From Ancylobacter mangrovi (GTDB lineage: Bacteria; Pseudomonadota; Alphaproteobacteria; Rhizobiales; Xanthobacteraceae), in assembly GCF_024752355.1 (NCBI RefSeq), contig NZ_JANTHZ010000003.1:186001-250000 (forward strand): 64,000 bases of DNA, read 5' to 3'. The position numbers and the translations under genes are program-made. This document shows positions 37,649-47,698 of the stretch, in pieces; the stretch's first letter is position 1; each line of letters opens with the position of its first letter. The notes beneath the pieces are model-generated. The model was not told where the DNA came from. It made no database searches and saw nothing but the letters and a program-made list of their open reading frames with translations.

Positions 37649-39975
37649 GGCGTCCCCTCCGCCTCGCTGCGCGCCGACAGCAGCCGGGCGACGCTCTCCT
37701 CCATGCGCCGTGCCACGGCCTGCGGGGAGAGCGTGGCGCGCAGATGCGCGCGGGCCCGCTCGCCCAGCGCGGCGCGCGCCTCCGGGGTCAGCGCGGCGGC
37801 GGCGGCGAGGCATTCGGCGAAATGGGCCTCGTCCACCTTCGCCCAGCGCGTTCCGGTGCGGTAGGCGCCGAAATCCTCGGTCAGGGTCCAGTCCTCGTAG
37901 CGCACCGGGAAGCCGGTCTCGCTGGTGAGGAAGTCGCGCGAGCCGCCATAGTCGGTGGCGACCACCGGGATGCCGCGCGCCAGCGCCTCGGCGATGGTGA
38001 GGCCGAAGCCTTCCGAGCAATGCGGCGAAGCGTAGATATCGGCCGAATCCTGCAGAACGGCGAGCTCGTGGTCGGACATGGAACGGTCGAGCAGTACGAC
38101 GCCGGGCGTGGCGCGGCACAGTTCGAGAAGGGCGGCAGCGTCAGCGTGCGTCGGGTCGACATGCTTGGTCTTCAGCACGAGCTGCCAGCCCTGCGCCCCG
38201 AGGCCGCTGAGGGCGAAGGCGCGCACCAGCGCGTGCGGGTTCTTGCGCACCAGGAAGCTCGAGGCGTCAAACACGTAGAGAATGATGCGCGCCGCCTCGT
38301 CGAGCCCGTAGCGCCGGCGCAGCCGCGTGCGGGTGGCGGGCGGGACGAGGGTCTCGCGCACCGGCACCACATGGGGCACGACATGGACCGGCCCGCGGGC
38401 GAAGGGACGGAAGATCTCCGTGCAGTACTCGCTCGGCGCCCAGACCGCGTCGACCTCGGCGAGGCCGCGCTGGAAATAGTCGGGCAGGGTCGGCGATTCC
38501 CACACGAACAGGCCGACGCGTACCAGCGCGCGATCGATCTCCGCCTCGGCGCCCTTGTCGAGCACGGTGCCCCAGCCGTCCGGGTTGAGATGGACCACGG
38601 CGACGTCGGCGGGACCCGGCAGGTCGGCGCAAGCGATGGTGGGGGCGATGCGCTGGTGGATGTGGAACGGCCGACGGATCGGCAGCAGCTTGCGCCGGAA
38701 CGGCGCGTGCATCAGCGCGGTAAGGTAGCCGCGCGCGGCGGCGCCGAGGCCGTTATTGTAGTTCCACAGCCCGATGAAGGTGACGACCGGCGGTGTGCGC
38801 GCCGGCTGCGGGCCGAGCGGGAAGCGGCGCTGTTCGGCGAGTTCGTCCAGCAGCGCGTCGGCGAGCGCGACGTCGTAGCCGTATTCCGCCAGCGCCTCGC
38901 GCCAGCCGGTCTTGTCGGCGAAGGGGATGTCGTCGCGGATCGCCATCACCTTGATGAAGGGGAAGCCGTCGGCGAGCAGGCGGCGCCAGCGGAAGATGGT
39001 CGAGTTGTGCTCGTCATAGGTGTCGAAGAGCTGGCCGACCCGCAGCCCGGCCGCCTGCATGGCGGGGGCGAACTTCACCTCATAGGTGTTGATGACGTCG
39101 TTCTTGTCGTCGAAGGCGACGATGTCGCGGACGAAGTCGTGCAGCGGCTGGCTGCGCAGCAGCTCCGCCTTCAGGGCGAGGAAGTAGCTCTGTATGTGCC
39201 AGCCGCGCTCGTAATTGTCGGTGAGGCCGACCAGCGCCGCCGGATGGTTCTCGATCCGCTCGATGAGTGTGTGGAAGTCGGCCGCGTTGGTGGGGCCGAG
39301 CAGGCTGTCGTTGAGCAGGTAGAGCGTCTGGCACTCGAAGAAGGCGCGGTAGCTGCGCATGATGTGCGCCCAGGCGGCGAAGTCGAGGCCGACATTCTCG
39401 CGCACGAAGATGCCGCGGCAGAGCGCGTGCAGCCATGGCGCGTCGCCGGTGAAGGGCTGGTCGGCGGCGACGAGGAGGTAGACCTCGATGCCCTCGCGCA
39501 CAAGCGCCTCGAGATAGTGCCGCACATGCGGCTTGATGCCCCCGCGCGGGGAATGTGTGACGAACAGCGCCGCGCGCGGGCCGGGCGGGGCGTATTGCAG
39601 CACCTGGAGCTGGGCGTCGGCGACCGGCCGGCTGCGCCGGGGCGGGCCCGGCAAGCGGCCCTCGAGACGGCCGACCAGCCGGTAGTGATAAAGCGCGGAC
39701 AGGCCGGCTTCGCGCACGTCGGGATTGCTGCCCAGATACCAGCCTGCATCGAAGGCCGGTTCGCCCGCCGCGCCCGTGATGGCTTCCTGCCCCGCATTCA
39801 GCAGCAGCTCGCGGAAGGCCCGGCGCGGCCGGCCGGACTTGTGCTGGACCAGGAACTTGAGCCGGCTGCGCGGGCGCCCGCTGCGATGGAACAGCGCGCG
39901 GCGCACGAAGCCGCGCGGCCTTCCGTCGGCATGGAAGGCGAGGCGGGTGAGCCATCGAGGCAACCGGATCTTCAT
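37645..39975 (-). CDS. Glycosyltransferase with RgpF-like domain and GT4 domain
   Basis: 776 residues. A single copy of the FD-x-x-WYL-x-x-NPDV motif is at about 75-110 (FDAGWYLGSNPDVREAGLSA). About 135-400 is a rhamnan-synthesis RgpF-like domain (AALFVTHSPRGGIKPHVRHY, VGLDFAAWAHIMRSYRAF, LYLLNDSLLGPT). About 415-760 is a GT4 glycosyltransferase: VTFIGLWNYNNGLGAAARGY, RIILYVFDASSFLVRKN, SMSDHELAVLQDSADIYASP and the EGFGLTIAEALARGIPVVAT nucleotide-sugar site. RgpF domains occur in rhamnose polymer synthesis, which fits rfbCBDA nearby. ATG 39975 chosen (MKIRLPRWLT). Confidence 0.88.
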   Translation of the reverse strand: MKIRLPRWLTRLAFHADGRPRGFVRRALFHRSGRPRSRLKFLVQHKSGRPRRAFRELLLNAGQEAITGAAGEPAFDAGWYLGSNPDVREAGLSALYHYRLVGRLEGRLPGPPRRSRPVADAQLQVLQYAPPGPRAALFVTHSPRGGIKPHVRHYLEALVREGIEVYLLVAADQPFTGDAPWLHALCRGIFVRENVGLDFAAWAHIMRSYRAFFECQTLYLLNDSLLGPTNAADFHTLIERIENHPAALVGLTDNYERGWHIQSYFLALKAELLRSQPLHDFVRDIVAFDDKNDVINTYEVKFAPAMQAAGLRVGQLFDTYDEHNSTIFRWRRLLADGFPFIKVMAIRDDIPFADKTGWREALAEYGYDVALADALLDELAEQRRFPLGPQPARTPPVVTFIGLWNYNNGLGAAARGYLTALMHAPFRRKLLPIRRPFHIHQRIAPTIACADLPGPADVAVVHLNPDGWGTVLDKGAEAEIDRALVRVGLFVWESPTLPDYFQRGLAEVDAVWAPSEYCTEIFRPFARGPVHVVPHVVPVRETLVPPATRTRLRRRYGLDEAARIILYVFDASSFLVRKNPHALVRAFALSGLGAQGWQLVLKTKHVDPTHADAAALLELCRATPGVVLLDRSMSDHELAVLQDSADIYASPHCSEGFGLTIAEALARGIPVVATDYGGSRDFLTSETGFPVRYEDWTLTEDFGAYRTGTRWAKVDEAHFAECLAAAAALTPEARAALGERARAHLRATLSPQAVARRMEESVARLLSARSEAEGTP

Positions 39976-41017
39976 GGTCGCGGCCCGCCTACCGGCAGGA
40001 GATGACGTATGGGAAACCGCGCGGCACGGGCGGGCCCTGCGGTGCCCGGCGCCATCCGGCACGCCATGTGGAGGGGGACGCGGAGCGCCCTCTCGAGCGG
40101 ATGGCGGCATGCGCCGGAAAGCAAGGGTGTCGAAGCCAATGCGGGGGCCTGCCGCGTTAGGTGAACTCGAATGCGTTACGGATCGAGCCACTGGGATAGA
40201 TAGGTTTTCGTATGATTTCCATCCCCAAGTGGGGAGCGGGTTGGGGAAGGGCGTGCGCGACGCCTGGGGGAGATGCTTGGTGGCGCGGGTGTGCGGAAAT
40301 CAGGTGGCGCCGTTTCGGGGCGGCCGGGCGGCGCCTCACCGATTGATGCAGTGTTAATTGGAAATTGCCCGCATTATGGGTTAAAGCCTTGTCCTAACGA
40401 GGAACGGGTGCGCCCCTTCCGTAGGCAGCGCCGGAAAGGGTGACCCGCGACTTCCCGGCCCGAGGGCGATCCGATGGAGGGCATCCGGTCATGGACCGTT
40501 GCCACGCAGGCGGCGGCCGGCCGGGATCGGGAGGACACATGGACACCGGACACACGAATGCCGGCGACATGGCGCTGGGAGTCATCCCGGAAGGCTGAAC
40601 GCGGCGCGGAAAGGCGTGGACGCCAATTCGGCTCGCCGGATAGGTCGCTCGACGTAAACCTTATCTAAATACCATTTATTGGTATTTATCAAGTATTTAC
40701 GATATTGATGGGTCTCGGCCAAAATAGACCCGCAGTTCTTGCCCTGCCCATACGCTATATTCGCGGCGGGTTGCTTGCCTGACGTGCCCGGCGGTGCTAT
40801 GGGCTTGTTGGGGCAGGGGGGATACCGAAATTGGCGCGCGTGTCTCGGAGCGGTGCGGGAGAACCGTGCCGCCGATCAGGCATCGATGAATTGCTGCGGC
40901 CGCCGTCGCGCGTGCGCGCCGCCTCGCGCCGTTTGCCGATCAGCCTCCCACGACCTTCCCTTCACCTGGCGCATGTCGCCGGCGGCGGTCGGGCGATCCA
41001 CCTCCATGGAGAGCGCC
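39976..41017. other. Gene-free region of about 1 kb inside the polysaccharide locus
   Basis: Separates the divergent halves of the locus. No open frame here has coding character. It contains less GC-rich stretches at about 40330-40400 and 40655-40735, the second with a 23-bp palindrome. Promoters for both directions must lie here. Confidence 0.6.
40666..40688. promoter_or_regulatory. 23-bp palindrome in an AT-rich segment, candidate operator
   Basis: Perfect 9-bp arms TAAATACCA and TGGTATTTA around a 5-bp centre TTTAT, in the most AT-rich stretch of the window. It lies 330 bp before the epimerase gene. The symmetry suggests a dimeric regulator binding site controlling the right half of the polysaccharide locus. 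Confidence 0.5.
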
Positions 41018-41980
41018 ATGGACGGTAAGCATCTCGTGCTCGGCGGCAGCGGGTTCGTCGGCCGCCACGTCGCGCTGGCGCTGGCCAAGGCCGGCCACGA
41101 TGTGGTGGTCGCTGACAGGACGCCGCTGCCGAACGACCTGCCGGCGGTGCTGCGCGAGCGGATCTCCTGGCGCTTCTTCGAGCTCGATGGCGCGCCCTGG
41201 CGGGAGCTGATCGAGGACGTCGCGGTCGTCCATCACTATGCCTGGAGCTCGGTGCCGGCGAGCGCCAACGACTGCCCGGCACTCGACCTGGCGTCCAATG
41301 TTGGGCCGACCATCGCACTGCTGGAGACGGTGCGCGCGCGGGGAGCCGGGCACGCGCCGCGTCTGGTGTTCTCCTCCTCCGGCGGCACCGTCTACGGCCG
41401 GCTGCGGCGGGTGCCGGTGCATGAGGACCACCCGCTCAGCCCGCTGAACGCCTATGGTGCCGGCAAGGCGGCGGCTGAGCACTACATCAGCTGCTACCGC
41501 AACCAATACGGGCTCGACTGCCGCGTCGCCCGCCTCGCCAACCCGTTCGGGGCGGGGCAGAACCTGGCGCGCGGGCAGGGCGCGGTGACGACCTTCCTCT
41601 ACCGCGCCCTCGCGCATGAACCGATCGTGATCTGGGGCGATGGCGAAGTGGTGCGCGATTACGTGCACATTTCCGACGTGGCGAACGGGCTGATGACGCT
41701 GGCCTGCACCGAGGATGTCGGCGAGCAGCACGTCTTCAACATAGGCAGCGGCATCGGGGTCAGCCTGAACGCGATCGTGGCCGAGCTGGAGACAGCGTTG
41801 GGCCGCCGACTCGAGGTGCGCCGGCAAGCCGGCCGGCCATATGATGTTCCGGTGAGCGTCCTTGACATATCGATGATGCATGATTTGCTGAATTGGCGGC
41901 CATGGCTGAGTTTTTCGGATGGTATCCGCCGTACGCTGTCGGACCTTGAGCGCGGTTACGCAGTATCCACGCTGGATTAA
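41018..41980 (+). CDS. NAD-dependent epimerase/dehydratase
   Basis: 320 residues, extended SDR. NAD motif LVLGGSGFVGRHVALALAKA (about 6-25), catalytic VFSSSGGTVYG (about 117-127) and YGAGKAAAEHY (about 147-157, Tyr and Lys), and the sugar-nucleotide segment RLANPFGAGQN. These act on UDP- or GDP-sugars; GalE-like or UDP-glucuronate branch is possible but not decided. ATG 41018 has GGAG 6 bp upstream; ATG 41006 would add four residues. First gene of the plus-strand half of the polysaccharide locus. Confidence 0.87.
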   Translation: MDGKHLVLGGSGFVGRHVALALAKAGHDVVVADRTPLPNDLPAVLRERISWRFFELDGAPWRELIEDVAVVHHYAWSSVPASANDCPALDLASNVGPTIALLETVRARGAGHAPRLVFSSSGGTVYGRLRRVPVHEDHPLSPLNAYGAGKAAAEHYISCYRNQYGLDCRVARLANPFGAGQNLARGQGAVTTFLYRALAHEPIVIWGDGEVVRDYVHISDVANGLMTLACTEDVGEQHVFNIGSGIGVSLNAIVAELETALGRRLEVRRQAGRPYDVPVSVLDISMMHDLLNWRPWLSFSDGIRRTLSDLERGYAVSTLD

Positions 41981-42004
41981 CAATAATAGGCGTCGTGCCG
42001 TCAG

Positions 42005-43414
42005 TTGAGCGAGGCGATCTTGGGGGAGATTTTCGAGAGATTCATTCCGGACAAGGCGCTGGACTGGACGGGAGAGCGGCTGACTTCGGCGATTTCCGGC
42101 CAGGCAGAGATCGAACATCTGCATCGTTATTTTATCGCCCGTGAGCTTTGCCGTGATTGCGACGTCATAGACCTGGGCTGCGGCGAGGGCTATGGCAGCG
42201 CGTTGCTGGCGCAGGTGGCGCGCTCGGTCGTCGGTATCGACGTGTCGCAGCAGGCGGTCGCCCATGCGCGCGCCAGCTATGCGAGCCCGCGCCTGCGCTT
42301 CGAGGAGGGCGATGCGCGCCGGCTGGAGCTGCCGGAGGCAAGTGTCGACCGCATCGTCTGCTTCGAGACCCTGCCCCGGCTCGACGACCCGGAGGCCGTG
42401 ATGGCCGCCGCGGCGCGGCTGCTGCGGCCGGACGGGCTGCTGCTCCTCTCCATGCCCGAGCGCGACGTGCCCTCGCCGTCCCCTTCCGCGGCGGCGGCGA
42501 GCGCCTTCCATGTGCGCGAGCTGAGCCGGGCCGAGCTGGAGGCGCTGGCCCGGCGGCATTTCCCGCATGTGCGCATGCTGGCGCAGCGGGCGATGATCGG
42601 TTCCTCGCTGGCGCCGGACGGGGCCAACCCGGCGGCCGGGCTCATCACCTTCGAGAAGCGCGGTGGCGCGCGCTACGAGGTGAATGCGGGCATGCCGCAC
42701 GCACCCTGTCTGCTCGCCATCGCCTCGGCGGCGGCTCTTCCGCCGACGCCGGTCTCGCTGTTCATCGAGGACGGGGCGGTCGGGACCGTGCTCGAGCGGG
42801 CCCAAGGGGGCGCGGCGCTGGAGGGCCGGCTCAAGACGGCGCTCGCCTCTGTCGACCGGCTGACCGCGGATGTCGAGCACTACAGGCGCGAGGTGGACAA
42901 GGCGCGGCTGCTTGCCAGCCACGAGGCCGCCCGCCTCGACCAGGCGCGCCAAGAGGTCGAGCGGACACGGCGCGAGAGCGAGATGTTCCGGGTCGTCGCC
43001 AGCCGCAGCTTTGCCGTCCTCGGCACCCATGCCTCGACGGGCGTCACCCGCAATTCGGTTGGGCGGGGGGGCGACCATAAGGAATGGCGCCACCTCTACG
43101 AGGATTCCGAAGCCCGCCGGGCGCAGCTCGAGGCGAATGTCGCGGGGCTGACGGAGCGCTGCGCGAAGCTCGAACACGAGCTGACGGTCGCGCATCGCTA
43201 CACCACCAATCTGGTACGGGAACTCGACGGCCTGCGCGGGCGCTACGAGCCAGGCGGCGTCGAGATCAACACGCTCAAGATGGAGCTCGAGCAATGGCGG
43301 AGCCGCTATTTCCGGCTCCACGACCGCGTCGAAAAGATGATCCGCCGGGTGACCCCGCGGATCTGGCGCAAGGCCGTGCGCCGGAAGCTGCTCGGCCCGG
43401 CGGAGGAGATCTGA
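42005..43414 (+). CDS. SAM-dependent methyltransferase with C-terminal coiled coil
   Basis: 469 residues. Class I methyltransferase in the first 215 residues: motif I VIDLGCGEGYGSALL (about 54-68), VVGIDVSQQAVAHAR, FEEGDARRLELPEASVDRIV, and LLRPDGLLLLSMP. About 280-330 and 355-430 are coiled coils (DRLTADVEHYRREVDKARLL). This form occurs in polysaccharide loci where a methyl cap on the chain is coupled to length control. The start is TTG at 42005, the first in-frame start before the conserved EIFERFIPDK. Its stop shares one base with the next start. Confidence 0.85.
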   Translation: MSEAILGEIFERFIPDKALDWTGERLTSAISGQAEIEHLHRYFIARELCRDCDVIDLGCGEGYGSALLAQVARSVVGIDVSQQAVAHARASYASPRLRFEEGDARRLELPEASVDRIVCFETLPRLDDPEAVMAAAARLLRPDGLLLLSMPERDVPSPSPSAAAASAFHVRELSRAELEALARRHFPHVRMLAQRAMIGSSLAPDGANPAAGLITFEKRGGARYEVNAGMPHAPCLLAIASAAALPPTPVSLFIEDGAVGTVLERAQGGAALEGRLKTALASVDRLTADVEHYRREVDKARLLASHEAARLDQARQEVERTRRESEMFRVVASRSFAVLGTHASTGVTRNSVGRGGDHKEWRHLYEDSEARRAQLEANVAGLTERCAKLEHELTVAHRYTTNLVRELDGLRGRYEPGGVEINTLKMELEQWRSRYFRLHDRVEKMIRRVTPRIWRKAVRRKLLGPAEEI

Positions 43415-46272
43415 TGCTGGACCGGCCGGATTCCGACGAATCCGCCGCGGTCGGCGCCGGACTGCTGACGGCCTCTCTCGCCTTCTCGACTGGCGCCTAC
43501 CGCGAGCTTGCCGGGCTTGGGCCCGATACGGACGCGGCGCTGCATTACGTGACCGAGGGGTGGCGGCAGGGCCTGGAGCCGCTGAGTGGGATCGAGACCG
43601 CCTATCTCGCGCCCTATCTCGCCTCGATCGGGCTCGACATGGCGCCCGCCGTCGCCTGGCTCTATTTCGACGCGCTGGGCCTGACCATGCCGGCGATGCG
43701 CGAGGCCGCCGAGGAACTCGCGCGCGCAGTCGCCACCAGCGCCAGCTTCGACGAGGCCTATTATCGTAAATGGGCTCCCGACGTTCCCGACGCGGCGTTG
43801 CACTACGTGCTGCTGGGCGAGGCGGTGGGGCTGCGGCCGAGCGAGAATTTCGACCCGGCCTATTACCGCGAGAACTATCCCGACGTGACGGCCTTCCTGC
43901 CGCACTCTCGCCTCATCAAGCATTACGACGATTTCGGGCGTATGGAGGGCCGGCGCGGGCGCTCCCATGCCGACGACATACGCTTCGAGCCTCTGCCGGA
44001 GGGGCGGCGGCCAGCGGTGCTGATGATCTGCCACGAGGCTTCGCGCACCGGCGCGCCGATCCTTGGCTGGAATATCATGCGCCAGCTTGAGCCGAAATGC
44101 CGCGTGGTCTCGGTGCTGCTGCACGGCGGCGACCTGGAGGAGGAATTCCGTGCCGCCGCCGCGGCCTCGGTGGCGCCGCTGAACGGCGTCGCGCGCAATC
44201 CGGTCGAGATGCGCTCGATGGCGAAGCGGCTGCTAAATGAATACCGCCCTCTCTATGTGATCGCCAACAGCATCGAGACGCAGCCGCTGGCGGCCGAGCT
44301 CGGCCGGCTCGGCGTGCCGGTGGTGGCGCTGGTGCACGAGTTCGCAACCTATAGCCGGCCACATTCCAAGCTCGAGGAGATGTTCGGCTGGGCAAGCGAG
44401 GTGGTGTTCCCGGCACGGGTCGTGGCGCAGTCCAGCTTCGAGATGGTGACGGGGCTGGAGGACCGTTCGGGGATCCATATCCTGCCGCAGGGGCGCTCCG
44501 AGCTGCCGCCGTCCCGAGCGCCGGAGCATGCCGGGAGCGAGAGCCTCGATGCGATTTTCGCGCCACGTCCTGCGCCCGTTCGGCAGCCATCGGTTGGTCG
44601 AGCGCCGGATCTCCGCCTGCCCGGGCAGGAAGATGCGATCGTCGTCTTGGGCGCAGGTTGGGTGCAGCTGCGCAAGGGCGTCGAAGCGTTCGTCGAGACC
44701 GCGGTGGTGGCACGGCGCCTGCGCCCCGATCTGAAGCTGCGCTTCGTCTGGGTCGGCGACGGCTTCGACCCGCGTCACGACCTTACCTATTCCGTCTATC
44801 TCGACGATCAGATCCGGCGGTCGGACCTCGGCGACAGCTTCGCCATGATGCCGGCGGTGGACGATATCGCGGGCATATACCGGCAGGCGGACATCTTCCT
44901 GCTCAGTTCGCGGCTCGACCCACAGCCCAATGTGGCGATCGACGCCATGTCGCTCGGCATCCCGCTGGTCTGCTTTGCCGGCGGCGTAGGCACCGCCGAG
45001 GTGCTGGCCGAGGAGCCGGCGACGCGCGAGCTGGTGGTGCCCCATCTCGACGCCGCGGCGGCGGCGCAGCTCATCTGCCGGCTGGCGGAGGACCGCGCCG
45101 GGCGCGAGCGGCTGGGCGAGGAACTGGTCCGGCTCGCGGCGCGCACCTTCGACATGGAGGCCTATGTCGCGCAGATCGACGGGTTCGGGCGGCGTGCGGC
45201 CGAGCGCCTCGCGATCGGCGAGGAGGTGCTGAACGAGGCGATGGCGGTGATCGACCCGTTCCTCCTGTTCACGGTGCACGAGAGCTGGACGCCGCCGCAT
45301 GACTGGCCGCGTATCGCCGCCATCAAGTGGCGGCTGTGGAACGGGGTGGCGGCGAGCGAGCATGGCCGCTCGCCGACGCGCCCGGTGCGGCGAGCGGTGG
45401 CCGGCTTCCATCCTACGCTCTACGCGCTCGCGCGGCGCGCGGCATGCGTCGACGGAGACCGTGACCCGCTGGTGCACTGGCTGGAATCCGGGCGCCCGCA
45501 GGGACCGTGGTCGCGGCCCGTGCACCTGCCGCACCGGCGGCGCGAGAGCGGGCTGCGGCTCGCGCTCCATGCCCATTTCCACTATCCCGAACTGGCGGAC
45601 GACCTGATCGACCGGCTGCGCGCCAATGCCAGCCGGCCGGACCTGTTCGTGACCACTGACAGCGCGCTCAAGGCCGAGATGCTCTCGACCGCGCTGGCGC
45701 GCTATCCAGGGCGCTCAGAGCTGCGCACGGTGCCGAATGCGGGGCGCGACATCGGCGCGTTCCTGACCGGGCTCGCCGACGTGATCGGCGCCGACACCTA
45801 TGACGTGATCGGCCATGTCCACGCCAAGCGCAGCCTCGCGGTCGACGCTCAGATGGGCGAGCGCTGGCGCACCTTCCTGTGGACCAACCTGGTCGGCGGA
45901 CGAGGGGCCATGATGGACACGGCGGCGCTGGCCTTCGAGGAGAACCCCGGCCTCGGCCTGCTGATCGCCGAGGACCCGAACGTCGTCGGCTGGAACGCGA
46001 ACCGCGAGGTGGCGCAGGAGCTGGCGCGGCGCATGGGGATCGAGGAGCCGCTGCCCGATTTCTTCGACTTTCCGCTCGGCACCATGTTCTGGGCGCGGCG
46101 CGAGGGGCTGCGACCGCTGCTCGATCTCGATCTTAGCTGGCAGGACTACCCGCCCGAGCCGCTACCCGACGACGGCACCGTGCTGCACGCGCTGGAGCGG
46201 CTGATCCCCTTCGCCGTCGGCAAGGCCGGGCTCGGCATGGCCGGGCTCAGGGTGCCGGGCACCAGCTGGTAG
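43414..46272 (+). CDS. Multidomain glycosyltransferase: repeat motif, GT4 and RgpF-like domains
   Basis: 952 residues. The N-terminal part (about 28-185) has two clear copies of the FD-x-x-YY-PDV motif 34 residues apart (FDEAYYRKWAPDV and FDPAYYRENYPDV). A GT4 glycosyltransferase follows (about 195-630): MICHEASRTGAPILGWNIMR, VALVHEFATYSRP, AIVVLGAGWVQLRKGVEAFV, ADIFLLSSRLDPQPNVAIDA. The C-terminal third (about 700-930) is RgpF-like: LALHAHFHYPELADDLIDRL, VPNAGRDIGAFLTGLADVIG, DVIGHVHAKRSL. Two catalytic parts suggest it adds two sugars in sequence. Translation is coupled to the methyltransferase (TGATG). Confidence 0.88.
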   Translation: MLDRPDSDESAAVGAGLLTASLAFSTGAYRELAGLGPDTDAALHYVTEGWRQGLEPLSGIETAYLAPYLASIGLDMAPAVAWLYFDALGLTMPAMREAAEELARAVATSASFDEAYYRKWAPDVPDAALHYVLLGEAVGLRPSENFDPAYYRENYPDVTAFLPHSRLIKHYDDFGRMEGRRGRSHADDIRFEPLPEGRRPAVLMICHEASRTGAPILGWNIMRQLEPKCRVVSVLLHGGDLEEEFRAAAAASVAPLNGVARNPVEMRSMAKRLLNEYRPLYVIANSIETQPLAAELGRLGVPVVALVHEFATYSRPHSKLEEMFGWASEVVFPARVVAQSSFEMVTGLEDRSGIHILPQGRSELPPSRAPEHAGSESLDAIFAPRPAPVRQPSVGRAPDLRLPGQEDAIVVLGAGWVQLRKGVEAFVETAVVARRLRPDLKLRFVWVGDGFDPRHDLTYSVYLDDQIRRSDLGDSFAMMPAVDDIAGIYRQADIFLLSSRLDPQPNVAIDAMSLGIPLVCFAGGVGTAEVLAEEPATRELVVPHLDAAAAAQLICRLAEDRAGRERLGEELVRLAARTFDMEAYVAQIDGFGRRAAERLAIGEEVLNEAMAVIDPFLLFTVHESWTPPHDWPRIAAIKWRLWNGVAASEHGRSPTRPVRRAVAGFHPTLYALARRAACVDGDRDPLVHWLESGRPQGPWSRPVHLPHRRRESGLRLALHAHFHYPELADDLIDRLRANASRPDLFVTTDSALKAEMLSTALARYPGRSELRTVPNAGRDIGAFLTGLADVIGADTYDVIGHVHAKRSLAVDAQMGERWRTFLWTNLVGGRGAMMDTAALAFEENPGLGLLIAEDPNVVGWNANREVAQELARRMGIEEPLPDFFDFPLGTMFWARREGLRPLLDLDLSWQDYPPEPLPDDGTVLHALERLIPFAVGKAGLGMAGLRVPGTSW

Positions 46273-46516
46273 ATCGTAAGCCGACAAATATGGCCGCCGG
46301 CCGCGGTCTCGGCAGTTCCGGTTTTTCCGGCCTTGGATTATGGTCTTAAGTCCCGGGGGTGCGACGTGCAGAGAGCAAGTTCCGGGAGGGGCGGCAACAA
46401 AAAGTTATTTGTATGCATGTGTTTTCGGGCACGGCCAGGCTTTCCGCTGCGCCGTACGCAGGTCGGTGTGATCTGCGGTGCCGCCCGTGGCGCGCAGCAT
46501 GCGGGGAGAACGCGTC
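46273..46516. other. Intergenic region, possible internal promoter
   Basis: 244 bp between the multidomain glycosyltransferase and the aminotransferase gene, with an AT-rich stretch at about 46395-46425. No hairpin or gene recognised. Confidence 0.35.
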
Positions 46517-47698
46517 ATGAAGCTGCTGAATGAGGGGGTGGAGTCTCCTCCCTCCCGGGTGGCGGGCCCGCAGATCCCGGCCGCCGAGGTGCCGCTGCGA
46601 TTCCCCTTCGTGCGTCCGCGCCTGCCGGCGCTGCAGGAGGTGGAGGCCGAGTTCTCGCGGGCGCGGCAGAGCAATTTCTACTCGAATTTCGGCCCCTCCT
46701 CGCTGCATTTCGAGCGGTTGCTGGAGGTCGCCTACTTCCCCGGCATGTCGGCGGTGGCCTGCGCGAACTGCACGGTCGGGCTGTCGGCGGCGCTGATCGC
46801 GCTGCGCGTCAACCGCCCGGTGCTGTATCCCGCCTTCACCTTCCCCGCGACGGCGGCGGCGATCCGCGGGGCGGGGCTGGCGGCGGTGGTGGGCGACGTC
46901 GACCCCCTGACCGGCGTGCTTGATGCCGCGCTCGCCGATGAGCTGATCGCCCGCTACGATATCGGAGCGGTGATCGCGGTCCGTCCCTACGGCATCTGGA
47001 CCGACATCGGCGCGCTGGGCGAGGTCTGTCGCCGCCACGGCGTGCCGCTGGTGATCGACAACGCCGCCGGCATCGGCGTCGACCGGGCGGTGGTGGAGCG
47101 GTTCGCGGTCGAGGGCGCGATGGAGCTGTTCTCGCTGCACGCGACCAAGCCGTTCGGCGTCGGCGAGGGCGGCGTCGCGGTGGTGCCGCCGGCGCACCAG
47201 CACAATCTGCGCTCGGCGCTCAATTTCGGCCTGTGGGCGCTGGGCGATCTCCAGCCCGGCGAGGGGCTGAACGGCAAGATGGACGAACTCACCGCCTCGA
47301 TGGCGATCGCCGTGTTCCATCATCTCGCCGCCCGGCTCGCGGAACGCCGGGCCATGGCGGCGCGCTACAACGCGCTGGCGCAGGCGGCGGGGCTCGGGAC
47401 CTTCGTGGCGCCGGGCGAGGAGGAGCGCTCGCCCTGGCAGTGTTTCGCGCTGCGCCTGCCCGACGGCGTCGACCCCGAGCGGGTGCTGCGCGCCTGCCGG
47501 ACCTCCGGCCTGCTGGCGCGGCGCTACTACTACCCGACCGTGGGGCTCGGCATCGGCGCCGCGCATGTGCCGAACGCGGCCGCGCTTTCGGCCCGCGCCG
47601 TGTGCCTGCCGGTCTATGACGGCGAGGACGCGGGCAGCGCCGACGAGATCTGGAGCATCTTCCACGAGGCGCTGGCGCGGGCCGGCGGCGGAGGGTGA
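46517..47698 (+). CDS. DegT/DnrJ/EryC1/StrS-family sugar aminotransferase
   Basis: 393 residues, PLP-dependent. These enzymes aminate keto-sugar nucleotides. Lys Schiff-base motif LFSLHATKPFGVGEGG (about 210-225), SNFYSNFGPSS at the N-terminus, ANCTVGLSAALIALRVN (about 88-104) and the Asp of VIDNAAGIG (about 179-187) are present. With rfbA/rfbB products and the acetyltransferase at 49940 it could make an acetamido-deoxy sugar. ATG 46517 chosen. Confidence 0.87.
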   Translation: MKLLNEGVESPPSRVAGPQIPAAEVPLRFPFVRPRLPALQEVEAEFSRARQSNFYSNFGPSSLHFERLLEVAYFPGMSAVACANCTVGLSAALIALRVNRPVLYPAFTFPATAAAIRGAGLAAVVGDVDPLTGVLDAALADELIARYDIGAVIAVRPYGIWTDIGALGEVCRRHGVPLVIDNAAGIGVDRAVVERFAVEGAMELFSLHATKPFGVGEGGVAVVPPAHQHNLRSALNFGLWALGDLQPGEGLNGKMDELTASMAIAVFHHLAARLAERRAMAARYNALAQAAGLGTFVAPGEEERSPWQCFALRLPDGVDPERVLRACRTSGLLARRYYYPTVGLGIGAAHVPNAAALSARAVCLPVYDGEDAGSADEIWSIFHEALARAGGGG

